DNA of 19,566 nucleotides from Ignavibacteriales bacterium (lineage in GTDB: Bacteria; Bacteroidota; Ignavibacteria; Ignavibacteriales; Melioribacteraceae), in NCBI GenBank assembly GCA_027080245.1, contig JALWSN010000329.1:1-19566 (forward strand). Reading direction: 5' to 3'. Under the pieces are notes generated by a model. It was given only the letters and a program-made list of their open reading frames with translations, ran no database searches and was not told the origin of the DNA. This document shows, piece after piece, positions 1-7,594 of this stretch (position 1 is the stretch's first letter; each line of letters starts with the position of its first letter). Made by a program: the position numbers and the translations under genes.

Positions 1-607
1 CTGTTATCCCGCATTCCGCCGCGCCAAGTTTTTTTGCCCAACTTTTAATGAAGCGCGTCATTTCAAAAGAATCGAACTCAAATGATTCGTCGGAAATCTC
101 GCCGTTAACTTCCGGGCGGAGAGCTTCAATAGTTTCGAAACTTGCTTTACCCGCAGCAAAATGAACGGGATGGTATTGGGAAGCGTTCTTGCTTAGCAAT
201 CCGGGGCGTTTTCTGAATTTGTCGTCGAGTTGTTTCTTCTCCGGGTGTTTATTGTAATAAACTTCAAATCTCTCGGGGTATCCGCTTAGTTCGTTTCTTG
301 CAAACATTGTGTCCCGTTCGTCGATTTCCCTTTTTGGAACAGCTTCTTCGTAACTTTGCTTAATTGGTAAAAGTATTAAAATAAGGGCAACCGCAAAACT
401 CCCTATCATTATTAAGGATAGCGTCGTCTGAACTTTATCGTTCAACAACGACGGGAAGAAAAACAACCCTGCACTAACTAAAGCTAACCCAACGAATGTT
501 TTTGAAGCCCTTATTTCTTTTTCTTTAATTGAAATAACACTTGCAATTAAAAAGAACGTTCCAAGCAAACCCCCGATAACATTTCTGATTAAAATTAAAT
601 TTTCCAT
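1..607 (-). CDS. Membrane-anchored reductive dehalogenase/QueG-like iron-sulfur protein, N-terminal part (partial)
   Basis: Open reading frame running off the left edge; 202 codons are visible from the ATG at 605-607. The N-terminus has three likely membrane segments (about residues 5-25, 37-54 and 62-82). A soluble region follows with the stretch IDERDTMFAR (95-104), then YYNKHPEKK and LDDKFRKRPGLL (about 117-138), and it ends in LGAAECGIT (194-202). The IDERD-MFAR block, the YY-x-x-HPE and DD-x-FR elements and the LGA-x-x-x-GIT strand are typical of proteins related to reductive dehalogenases and epoxyqueuosine reductase, which bind a corrinoid and two 4Fe-4S clusters. The cofactor and cluster motifs would lie beyond the window, so the catalytic role cannot be judged. 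There is no Tat signal, unlike respiratory RdhA; the anchor is a three-helix N-terminal domain. It is transcribed divergently from the ClC gene. The family call is from recalled motifs and is moderately sure. Confidence 0.6.
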   Translation of the reverse strand, partial: MENLILIRNVIGGLLGTFFLIASVISIKEKEIRASKTFVGLALVSAGLFFFPSLLNDKVQTTLSLIMIGSFAVALILILLPIKQSYEEAVPKREIDERDTMFARNELSGYPERFEVYYNKHPEKKQLDDKFRKRPGLLSKNASQYHPVHFAAGKASFETIEALRPEVNGEISDESFEFDSFEMTRFIKSWAKKLGAAECGIT

Positions 608-733
608 TCCACAACGCCTAAAAATTCCAAATTAAACAGCAATAAAGATTTCCCAATTATTTTTCATTGTCAAATTTAGTCTCTTAAAAATTTTCTCTTT
701 AGAAAATACTTAATAATCGTTATTTTTAAGATA

Positions 734-2803
734 ATGGTTTTAGTTCTAAAGAAATACTACGGACAATTCTCGAGGTGGACGGCGGCTCGGTTCGAAAAGG
801 CAAAGATGACCGAGCATACATTCATGATTATTGTGGCAATAATTATTGGAATCCTCGCCGGCTTTTCCGCCATTGGCATTCGCTGGTTAATCAAAACAAT
901 TTCTAATCTCTCTTTTCCCGGTAATTCCACGCTTTTGGAAAACATTATTTCGGCTCCGTGGTATTGGAAAATAATAATTCCCGCAGGGGGCGGATTAATT
1001 GTAGGTCCCATAATTTACTTCTTCGCGCCAGAAGCCAAGGGGCATGGCGTTCCCGAAGTAATGCAAGCGCTTTTACAGAAAGGCGGTAAGATACGCCCGA
1101 GAGTGGCGGTCATCAAGGCTCTTGCCTCGGCAATCTCAATAGGTACTGGCGGCTCCGTAGGCCGCGAAGGACCGATTGTTCAAATAGGCTCTTCGTTGGG
1201 TTCTACTTTGGGACAGTTTTTTCGAGTTCCTACGAAACGCCTGAAAACATTGGTCGGCTGTGGCGCCGCAGCAGGAATAGCCGCTGCTTTCAATGCTCCT
1301 ATTGCAGGCGCGTTGTTCGCTGTGGAAATAATATTAATGGATTTCGCGGTTGCCCAGTTTTCGCCAATTGTAATTTCATCGGTAATGGCTACGGTAATCT
1401 CGCACAAATTCGAAGGAAAATTTGCCGCGTTTCACGTTCCCGTTTACCAATACGTTTCCCCCTACGAAATTGGTTTTTATTTTGTTTTGGGCGCAATTAG
1501 CGGGCTGGCGGCTTACCTGTTCATTAAAACGCTTTACGTAGCCGAAGATTATTTCGACAACAAACTAAAAATCCCCGAGTATTACAAACCGGCAATAGGG
1601 GGCGTGCTCATTGGTTTGATTGCAATAGAAGCCCCGAACGTAATGGGCGTGGGATACGGAACAATAAACCTCGCGTTGCACGGCCAACTACTTTGGCATG
1701 TTGCTTTTGCTCTTTTGTTTATTAAAATTTTAGCGACTTCCCTAACGCTCGGCTCTGGAGGCTCGGGCGGCATCTTCGCCCCCTCTTTATTTATGGGAGC
1801 AATGCTGGGGTTGGCATTCGGCGCAACTGTCCATCTGGCTTTCCCACACATTACGGCCGAACCCGGAGCTTACGCTCTCGTGGCTATGGGCGGATTGGTG
1901 GCGGGAACCACCAGAGCTCCAATCACCGCTATCATTATTGTATTTGAGCTTACCAACGATTACCAAATTATTCTACCGCTAATGGTAACTTGCATTATTA
2001 GCATGATTGTTTCTTCGAAGCTTACAAGAGAATCCATTTACACGTTGAAACTGGTTTTGCGAAACATCGGAATTCGCGAAGGCGCGGAAATCAACATCAT
2101 GGAATCAATCTTCGTTAAAGACGTTTATTCAAAGGATTTCACGCCTATTTACCTTAACGACAACTTCAATCTTATTGTAAATAAAGTAATTCAGGGAAGG
2201 GGAAGAGAGTTCCCCGTTGTGGACAAAAGTTTAAATATCCACGGAATAATTTCTACCGATTTAGTCAAAGACTATTTGTTCGAGCGCGACACTCTTTCTT
2301 CCATTTTAATTGCGGCAGATATAATGATTAAAAAACTCGAGACAACCTCCCCCGACGAAAATTGTCAAGCGGCTATCGACAAGATGCGCCGTTGCGATTA
2401 CGAAAGCATTCCCGTTACCGAGAACGAAACATCTAAAAAAATAATTGGGATGATTAGAATAAAGGATATTCAAGAAGCTTACAACATCGAGGTGGAGCGC
2501 AGAGACATTACTTCCACATTGGCAAGCAGCATCACGATGACGGAAAAACAACCCGAAGTTCACTTTCTTGAAGGGTACGAAATTGCCGAAGTTTTTCCTC
2601 CGCATTCCTTCGTAGGCAAAACTATTAGAGAGTTAAACATTCGACAACGATTTGGCGTTGATATTCTTTCAATAAAGAACAACGAAGGAGAAACTCCCGA
2701 AATAATAGCGATACCAGACCCTAATTACATGATTAGAGCAAACGACACATTGGTAGTAGCGGGCGAAGTAAGCAAAATCAACGTCCTGAAAAATTTGAAT
2801 TGA
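734..2803 (+). CDS. ClC-family chloride channel/transporter with CBS pair and RCK_C (TrkA-C) domain
   Basis: Integral membrane anion channel or Cl-/H+ antiporter of 689 residues. The ClC core spans about residues 30-440. It contains GHGVP (103-107, the GSGIP-equivalent loop), GREGP (143-147) with the gating glutamate E145, GGIFAP (345-350), and Y436 in ESIYTLKL, matching the anion-coordinating tyrosine of E. coli ClcA. Two CBS domains follow (about 457-515 and 524-585), then an RCK_C/TrkA-C domain (about 608-685), so activity is probably tuned by cytoplasmic ligands. In the LFAVEIILMDF segment E198 aligns with ClcA E202, while the position of the internal proton glutamate (ClcA E203) is I199. 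That is a channel-like substitution, so coupled proton antiport is doubtful. The ATG at 734 lacks a clear ribosome site. The next gene begins at or within 20 bases of the stop, suggesting cotranscription. Confidence 0.93.
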   Translation: MVLVLKKYYGQFSRWTAARFEKAKMTEHTFMIIVAIIIGILAGFSAIGIRWLIKTISNLSFPGNSTLLENIISAPWYWKIIIPAGGGLIVGPIIYFFAPEAKGHGVPEVMQALLQKGGKIRPRVAVIKALASAISIGTGGSVGREGPIVQIGSSLGSTLGQFFRVPTKRLKTLVGCGAAAGIAAAFNAPIAGALFAVEIILMDFAVAQFSPIVISSVMATVISHKFEGKFAAFHVPVYQYVSPYEIGFYFVLGAISGLAAYLFIKTLYVAEDYFDNKLKIPEYYKPAIGGVLIGLIAIEAPNVMGVGYGTINLALHGQLLWHVAFALLFIKILATSLTLGSGGSGGIFAPSLFMGAMLGLAFGATVHLAFPHITAEPGAYALVAMGGLVAGTTRAPITAIIIVFELTNDYQIILPLMVTCIISMIVSSKLTRESIYTLKLVLRNIGIREGAEINIMESIFVKDVYSKDFTPIYLNDNFNLIVNKVIQGRGREFPVVDKSLNIHGIISTDLVKDYLFERDTLSSILIAADIMIKKLETTSPDENCQAAIDKMRRCDYESIPVTENETSKKIIGMIRIKDIQEAYNIEVERRDITSTLASSITMTEKQPEVHFLEGYEIAEVFPPHSFVGKTIRELNIRQRFGVDILSIKNNEGETPEIIAIPDPNYMIRANDTLVVAGEVSKINVLKNLN

Positions 2804-2820
2804 CTCCTCTGAATCTTAAA

Positions 2821-4143
2821 ATGAATTACCGCGGCGCTTTAAGTTACAAGAAAATTTTAGTCTTTTGGCTTCCGCTTTTAGCTACTTGGTTAATGATGTC
2901 GTCGGAAGGCCCTTTTCTTTCAGCTTTAATTTCAAGATTACCCGAACCCAAATTCAACTTAGCCGCTTACGGAGTAGCATTTGCAATAGCTTTAATCGTC
3001 GAATCGCCCGTAATAATGATGCTAAGCGCTTCGACCGCTTTGGTAAAGGACTGGAACTCTTACGTGAAACTTAGAAATTTTATTACAGCAATAAACGTCT
3101 GCATTACGGCAATCATGCTAATAATTACTTACAAACCGATTTTCTTAAGCATTGCCGTTAACTTTCTGAACCTACCGCACAAAGTGGCTTACCTTACGCA
3201 TAAAGCTGCGCTAATATTGTTGCCTTGGCCTGCCGCCATTGGTTTTCGGAGATTCTACCAAGGTGTTCTAATACGAAACAATCTTACGCGCAGAGTGGCT
3301 TACGGAACAATACTTCGTTTGTTAACAATGATTTCCGTAGCGCTATTATTTTATTTTCATTTCAATGTAGACGGCGTTGTTGTTGGCGCTGCGGCTTTGT
3401 CCGCGGGCGTTGTTCTGGATTCGCTGGCAAGCCGCTGGATGACTAACGGAACAATAAAAAAAATTTCCTCGCAACCTTCGGATAAAAATTCTTTAAGCTA
3501 TTCGGAAATTTGGAAGTTTTATTACCCGCTGGTAATAATGTCGTTTCTTTCACTTTCGGTCCAACCAATTGTTACTTTCTTTTTGGGTTACAGCGTCAAA
3601 CCTCTTGAGTCTCTTGCCGTTTTGCCTGTTATTAACTCCTTGGTCTTTATTTTTAGGGCATTCGGGTTATCCTTTCAGGAAGTAATAATCGCTCTGGTAG
3701 GCGAGCAATTTGAAAATTTTAAGGAGCTGAAAAATTTCTCGATTTACATTGCCGCCTTTGTTTTCTTGGCGCTCTCGTTAATCTCCTTTACTCAACTAAA
3801 TTTCTTTTGGTTTCATCAAATTTCAGGTTTAACTACTGAGCTAACCCGATTTGCCAGATTGCCTTTAATAATATTAACTCTAATGCCCGTTTTAACAATG
3901 TTGATTTCCTTTCAGCGCGCTATTCTTGTTTCAGCTCGCGTTACCAAACCAATTACCGTCGCCACAATAGTTGAGGTTTCTACTATTGCCCTTTTTATGA
4001 CCTTTTTTATTAAAGTCCTCCCGCTCGTAGGAATGATTGCGGCGGCTATCGCGCTGCTTGTGGGAAGATTAATGGCTAATTCTTATTTAATGTTTCCTCT
4101 CAAGAGGGTTATTAAGAAACAACTCATTTCGAACTCACCGTAA
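2821..4143 (+). CDS. MATE/ANKH-like polytopic membrane transporter
   Basis: Hydrophobic protein of 440 residues with about 12 predicted membrane segments. The opening KILVFWLPLLATWLMMSSEGP and the internal motifs NLAAYGVAFAIAL, ESPVIMMLSASTAL and LLPWPAAIGFRRFYQGVLIR resemble bacterial relatives of the MATE/MOP flippase superfamily, close to the progressive ankylosis (ANKH) type. Substrate is unknown; the superfamily exports drugs, organic anions or lipid-linked intermediates. I chose the ATG at 2821. A TTG at 2800 in the same frame would give 447 residues and a 4-base overlap with the ClC stop codon, and cannot be excluded; neither has a Shine-Dalgarno sequence. It sits directly downstream of the ClC gene and is probably in the same transcript. 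It converges on the sirtuin operon, with 128 bases between. Confidence 0.65.
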   Translation: MNYRGALSYKKILVFWLPLLATWLMMSSEGPFLSALISRLPEPKFNLAAYGVAFAIALIVESPVIMMLSASTALVKDWNSYVKLRNFITAINVCITAIMLIITYKPIFLSIAVNFLNLPHKVAYLTHKAALILLPWPAAIGFRRFYQGVLIRNNLTRRVAYGTILRLLTMISVALLFYFHFNVDGVVVGAAALSAGVVLDSLASRWMTNGTIKKISSQPSDKNSLSYSEIWKFYYPLVIMSFLSLSVQPIVTFFLGYSVKPLESLAVLPVINSLVFIFRAFGLSFQEVIIALVGEQFENFKELKNFSIYIAAFVFLALSLISFTQLNFFWFHQISGLTTELTRFARLPLIILTLMPVLTMLISFQRAILVSARVTKPITVATIVEVSTIALFMTFFIKVLPLVGMIAAAIALLVGRLMANSYLMFPLKRVIKKQLISNSP

Positions 4144-4271
4144 GCCGACCATTACGCTCCCCTCGTAAACAAAGGCTAAGAGCTAAGCCGCCTTTAAGTC
4201 TCCATTGTAAACTAAAGGGAAGGCTAAAGTTTGTAATCAACCCGCGAATTAATTTATTTTAAAACACGGCG
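4144..4271. other. Convergent intergenic region with a weak hairpin
   Basis: Separates the 3' ends of the transporter gene (+) and the sirtuin operon (-). In plus-strand RNA, 4204-4213 (ATTGTAAACT) can pair with 4228-4237 (AGTTTGTAAT) over 10 pairs including two G-U pairs, with a 14-base loop. There is no U-tract after it, so it is at most a weak terminator. No coding sequence seen. Confidence 0.3.
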
Positions 4272-5021
4272 CTACTTTTTTTGTTTAATTGATTTTACGA
4301 TTTTTAATATTTGCGGCAAAATTTCGCCCGCCTTGCCAAGTAAGGAATAATGAATCGACGAGCTTATTTCGGTAGTTTCAATATTGACTTCAACAAGATA
4401 AGCTCCGGAATTTTTTGCCGTAATTGGAATGTAAGCCGCGGGATAAACGACGGCGGATGTTCCCACTACAAAACAAATGTCGCAACGGGCAGCTGCGTTT
4501 TCCGCAGAGGCAAAAACGTCTTGCGGAAGCGTTTCGCCGAACCAAACAACGTCCGGGCGAATTAGTCCGCCGCAATCGGAACATTTGGGGGCAACGTCGT
4601 CGAAGCCGAAATTAGGAGAATCGTAGCGCCTGCCGCATTTAATGCAATAATTCCGTTCGATGTTGCCGTGAAGTTCGTAAATTTCCGTACTACCTGCGCG
4701 GCGGTGAAGATTGTCGATATTCTGAGTAACCACCACAACTTCATCGAACAGCTTTTCCATTTCTGCAATGGACTTGTGAGCGGGATTAGGCTTTGAATTT
4801 TTAATAATCTTTCTGCGGTATTGGTACCATTCCCACACTCGGTCTGGGTTTTTCAGAAAGGCATCGAAGTTAGCCAATTCTTCGGGCTTAAGTTTGTTCC
4901 ACAAACCGTTCGTCCCGCGGAAAGTGGAAATTCCGCTCTCAGCGGAAATTCCCGCGCCGGTAAAAAATAAAATCGATTCTGCTTCCTTTAATTTCTCAAT
5001 GAATTCTTCTTTGAATTTCAT
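4272..5021 (-). CDS. cobB: NAD-dependent sirtuin deacylase (CobB/SIRT5 type)
   Basis: Removes acyl groups from lysines using NAD+, in the cytoplasm. The 249 residues carry the full sirtuin signature: TGAGISAESGI-x-x-FRG (21-36) for NAD binding, TQNIDNLH (99-106), the catalytic histidine H118 in LHGN, a zinc site C126-x2-C129 and C147-x2-C150, RPDVVWFGE (155-163), VGTSAVVYPAA (186-196) and VEVN (210-213). The stretch WEWYQYRRKI contains Y66 and R69. These correspond to the Tyr-x-x-Arg pair that lets class III sirtuins (SIRT5, CobB) bind succinyl and malonyl groups, so desuccinylase/demalonylase as well as deacetylase activity is likely (inference from family knowledge). It is the last gene of a three-gene minus-strand unit, starting 2 bases after the TPR gene stop. 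Length is normal for bacterial CobB. Confidence 0.93.
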   Translation of the reverse strand: MKFKEEFIEKLKEAESILFFTGAGISAESGISTFRGTNGLWNKLKPEELANFDAFLKNPDRVWEWYQYRRKIIKNSKPNPAHKSIAEMEKLFDEVVVVTQNIDNLHRRAGSTEIYELHGNIERNYCIKCGRRYDSPNFGFDDVAPKCSDCGGLIRPDVVWFGETLPQDVFASAENAAARCDICFVVGTSAVVYPAAYIPITAKNSGAYLVEVNIETTEISSSIHYSLLGKAGEILPQILKIVKSIKQKK

Positions 5022-5023
5022 TT

Positions 5024-5803
5024 CTATTCAAGTTCGTCAACAACTTCCTTTAACAATTCCTTCGCTTCTTTTAACCTTACCGGATCGTCTCTTTCCTGAA
5101 CCTTTGAGCCTAACGCTTTCAACAACATCTCCTTTGCCTTTTTGTATTCGTCTTCTCTGTAAAGCGCCCTGGCATAGTCGTAATAGAACATGATGTAGCC
5201 GGGGTACATTTCAATTGCCTTTTTGTAATGAACCAAAGCCGTGTCTATGTCCGCCCAACCTAAGCCCAGCACGGACAAAGCGGGCTTCCACTTTTCGCTT
5301 AATTTAGCGTGAGTTCTTGCAAGAATGTAATGAGTAAGAGCCATGTCGTAAACCGAACCATTGTTTAATTTTAACGATTTCAAACAATCGTCCCGAACCT
5401 TTGTAACAACGCCTCCGACTGAAAACACCCCTTTGAACAGCGCTATTCTTCCATTGGTAATTGCGCGGCGCAAATACGGAACGGATTTATTTGGCGCCAA
5501 TTGAACGGCTTTGTTTGCGTGCTTCAAAGCTATTTGATACGTTGCATATTGTTGGTCTTCTTCCTCGCTTGTTTCGTGCGGCATGTGGGCTGCAATGTTA
5601 GAATAAGCCCTGCTTAAACGCCATTGAAGTTGCCAATTGTTGGAATCAACTTTGGCGGCAAGCAAGTAATATTTAAGCGCTTCGTTGTCCTTAAACGCTT
5701 CCGTTAGCGAATCTCCCTTAGCAATGTAATTCGATTGCGCAACCCCTACCGTCGAAAAAAAGAGCGCGATTATTAGCGCGGTAAAAAAGCCGGATGTTTT
5801 CAT
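5024..5803 (-). CDS. Exported TPR-repeat protein
   Basis: A 260-residue protein with an N-terminal signal peptide (MKTSGFFTALIIALFFSTVGVAQS, cleavage probably after VAQ or VGVA), followed by helical TPR-like repeats: about 30-60 (AFKDNEALKYYLLAAKVDS), 110-140 (ALKHANKAVQLAPNKS), 195-215 (ALVHYKKAIEMYPGY) and 220-245 (ALYREDEYKKAKEMLLKAL). The alternation of small, aromatic and basic residues and the xAxxLxP spacing are typical. The overall layout recalls RMD-type TPR proteins; a scaffold or protein-interaction role outside the cytoplasm is likely, partner unknown. The frame is open upstream to 5929, but the ATG at 5803 is preferred because it has a strong AGGAG six bases upstream and begins a good signal peptide; the longer version would overlap the nuclease gene by over 100 bases. 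Confidence 0.8.
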   Translation of the reverse strand: MKTSGFFTALIIALFFSTVGVAQSNYIAKGDSLTEAFKDNEALKYYLLAAKVDSNNWQLQWRLSRAYSNIAAHMPHETSEEEDQQYATYQIALKHANKAVQLAPNKSVPYLRRAITNGRIALFKGVFSVGGVVTKVRDDCLKSLKLNNGSVYDMALTHYILARTHAKLSEKWKPALSVLGLGWADIDTALVHYKKAIEMYPGYIMFYYDYARALYREDEYKKAKEMLLKALGSKVQERDDPVRLKEAKELLKEVVDELE

Positions 5804-5809
5804 TTTATT

Positions 5810-5814
5810 CTCCT
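5810..5814 (-). promoter_or_regulatory. Strong Shine-Dalgarno of the TPR gene, fused to the upstream stop codon
   Basis: AGGAG on the minus strand, six bases before the ATG at 5803. Its first A is the last base of the nuclease gene TAA stop (5814-5816), so terminating ribosomes sit on the next gene's ribosome site. This decides the start at 5803 and suggests translational coupling. Confidence 0.75.
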
Positions 5815-6776
5815 TATTTATTTGATTCTTCAAAATCTCTATTCTTGTAAAGGCTTGTATTAGCCAGCCTGATAAACTTTGTCCAATTGCCTTCGGAGCT
5901 ATCAGACAGAATAGCATTTTTGTAAGCATTTGTCTTTGCGCTTAGCTCGTCCGCGTGGTAAAGCGTAATTGCCTCAAGGGTTTTCGGTTCCACAGGCGAG
6001 GCGAATTCTAACTTTCCCTGATGGCTTAAAATTAAATGCAACAGTTGGTTTTTAAGCTCTTCGGGAAACCATTCGATTTTAGCCGCGGCTTTTTCAACTT
6101 CTATTGCTGCAATTACAATGTGGCCCAAAAGCCGTCCTTTATCCGTGTAGTCAAAATCCATCGAAGCGCTTAACTCTTGCGTTTTTCCAAAGTCGTGCAG
6201 TATTGCGCCCGTAGTTAAAAGGTCTCTGTTGAGTTCGGGATGAACGTCGCACATCAAATCGCAAATTTTAATAACCTCAAGCGTGTGTTCAAGCAAGCCG
6301 TGCAAGTAAGAATGGTGCCAGGATTTGCCAGCCGGTTTGTTTAGAAAACTTTCGTAGCGTTTGCCCTTTAATATTTGCCGCAATAATCTTTTTAAATATT
6401 CGTTTTGAATTTTTTCAATTCTTTCGAATAGTTCCTTTTGCATTTCGTTAAAATCTCTTTTGGATTTTTTTACGAGACCCTCTAAAGCAGTTCCGCCGGG
6501 ATCGGAAAATCTCTCGGCGTTTTTCACTTCAATTTGTAATGCACCGTTGAAACTTTTCACAATTCCTTTTACCTTAGCAACCATTCCGCTAAAAGCTGTC
6601 TTTTGGAACTCTTCGAACCCATCCCAAAACTTACCGCTAATTGAACCTGTTTTATCCGAGAACTCCAAATCCAAATAATCGTTGTTGGCTCTCGTTTTTT
6701 TTATCTCGATTCTTTTCAGCAAGAATAAATGATCGATTAAATCGCCGGCTTTGAGATTGATTATTTCTTTTTGCAT
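5814..6776 (-). CDS. OB-fold/HD-domain nuclease, YhaM family 3'-5' exoribonuclease-like
   Basis: A 320-residue protein with an N-terminal OB-fold nucleic-acid-binding domain (about 8-90: FLLKRIEIKKTRANNDYLDLEFSD, GSISGKFWD, VKGIVKSFNGALQIEV) and a C-terminal HD hydrolase domain (about 150-285). Visible metal-ligand motifs are HH (154-155), H164 in LLEHTLEV, HD (H194-D195) in AILHDFGK, H219 in LLGHI, H252 in LSHQG and D276 in YHADELSA. This OB-plus-HD order and length match YhaM/CBF1-type 3'-5' exoribonucleases of Gram-positive bacteria, which also occur in other phyla. It is the first gene of the unit with the TPR protein and sirtuin, and the marR terminator upstream implies its own promoter between 6777 and 6881. 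RNA versus DNA preference cannot be read from sequence. Confidence 0.85.
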   Translation of the reverse strand: MQKEIINLKAGDLIDHLFLLKRIEIKKTRANNDYLDLEFSDKTGSISGKFWDGFEEFQKTAFSGMVAKVKGIVKSFNGALQIEVKNAERFSDPGGTALEGLVKKSKRDFNEMQKELFERIEKIQNEYLKRLLRQILKGKRYESFLNKPAGKSWHHSYLHGLLEHTLEVIKICDLMCDVHPELNRDLLTTGAILHDFGKTQELSASMDFDYTDKGRLLGHIVIAAIEVEKAAAKIEWFPEELKNQLLHLILSHQGKLEFASPVEPKTLEAITLYHADELSAKTNAYKNAILSDSSEGNWTKFIRLANTSLYKNRDFEESNK

Positions 6777-6881
6777 TTCTGGTAAACTTATTTTTAGAGT
6801 TACAATTTAAGCAAAGAAAAGAATTTTTGAAAATAGAAAAATTGGCGAGATAAAAATTAGAGATAATGATTTGAATTAAAC

Positions 6882-6918
6882 AAAAAAAGCCGACGCGGGA
6901 GATTGCGTCGGCTTTTTT
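6882..6918 (-). terminator. Rho-independent terminator of the marR gene
   Basis: Perfect 8-base GC-rich stem GCCGACGC (6889-6896) with GCGTCGGC (6905-6912), an 8-base loop, and on the minus strand a run of seven U residues (6882-6888). It lies just past the MarR stop codon at 6923. A T-run at 6913-6918 on the plus strand makes it potentially bidirectional, but no plus-strand gene ends here. Confidence 0.9.
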
Positions 6919-6922
6919 AATT

Positions 6923-7372
6923 CTACTTTAAGTTTTGTTTCCAGGTTTTAAGCGCTTTAAGCAATTCCTTCATTGCGCCAAGAATAAGCTCTTGTCTGTT
7001 TTCTGGAATTGTTTCAAGCAAATCGCGATGAATTTTAACGTGATTTTCACTTATGTTTTTTAAGAACGGTTTGCTCTTTTTAGTTAAATGAACAATCACG
7101 TTTCTTCTGTCGGTTGGGTCAACTCTTCTTTCAATTAATTTCTTTTCTTCCAGCGAAGTCAAAATGTGCGTAATTCGCCCGGGCGTAAGATTCATCTCAA
7201 GCGCTATTTCCTTAATGGAATGAGAATCGCGATTACTAAAAAGATTAAGACATTTGAACTCTGCCGTAGTCAAATTGAAAAGCGCGGCAAAGTATTTTTC
7301 TTTGTCGTTGCAAGTTCTGGCTAACTCGCATGTCAGTTGGGCCATCTCTTTGGCCAGTTCTTGTTTTGCCAT
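6923..7372 (-). CDS. MarR-family transcriptional regulator
   Basis: Winged-helix DNA-binding repressor or activator of 149 residues from the preferred start. The recognition region is IALEMNLTPGRITHILTSLEEKKLI (56-80), followed by the wing ERRVDPTDRRNVIVHLT (81-97) with the DRR motif of MarR proteins; flanking helices would form the dimer interface. Three cysteines, C15, C21 and C41, sit in and after the first helix, so thiol-based sensing is possible but not shown; the surroundings do not match OhrR exactly. The frame is open to an ATG at 7396, but its first eight residues (MKMFCGGK) do not look like a MarR N-terminus, and the ATG at 7372 has a GGGGGA-like purine stretch before it; both starts remain possible. 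It is monocistronic, closed by a strong terminator, and lies next to oxyR/ahpC. Confidence 0.88.
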   Translation of the reverse strand: MAKQELAKEMAQLTCELARTCNDKEKYFAALFNLTTAEFKCLNLFSNRDSHSIKEIALEMNLTPGRITHILTSLEEKKLIERRVDPTDRRNVIVHLTKKSKPFLKNISENHVKIHRDLLETIPENRQELILGAMKELLKALKTWKQNLK

Positions 7373-7594
7373 TTTTCCCCCACAAAACATTTTCATAAAC
7401 TAAAATATTTACGGTGTAAAATAAATAATTCTTTTACTATTCGCAAAAAAAATTTTGGCTTTTTTTCAACTCTCTGGTTGTAATATTTTGAGTGAGCTTA
7501 TGTTCTAAGCATTCCCGTTGTTTTGTTTTCTAAGAATGTAAACTTTTTTAAAAAAACTTAATGTAATGGCGAACCCTGCACCTTTGCCACAAAC

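Noticed and set aside
690..707. Small inverted repeat ATTTTC/GAAAAT before the ClC gene
   Set aside because: Six-base AT-only arms are expected by chance in this composition and no other feature supports a regulatory role.
4350..4768. Several overlapping short open frames in and against the sirtuin gene
   Set aside because: All are shadows of the sirtuin, whose full motif set is intact.
5804..5929. Upstream extension of the TPR gene in the same frame
   Set aside because: It would place the start deep in the nuclease gene and lose the signal peptide at the N-terminus; a strong AGGAG fixes the start at 5803.
7397..7594. Possible terminator of oxyR (TGGC/GCCA pairing followed by T-rich sequence on the minus strand)
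   Set aside because: Only a four-base stem with a long loop; not enough to call. No other feature seen in this 198-base gap.
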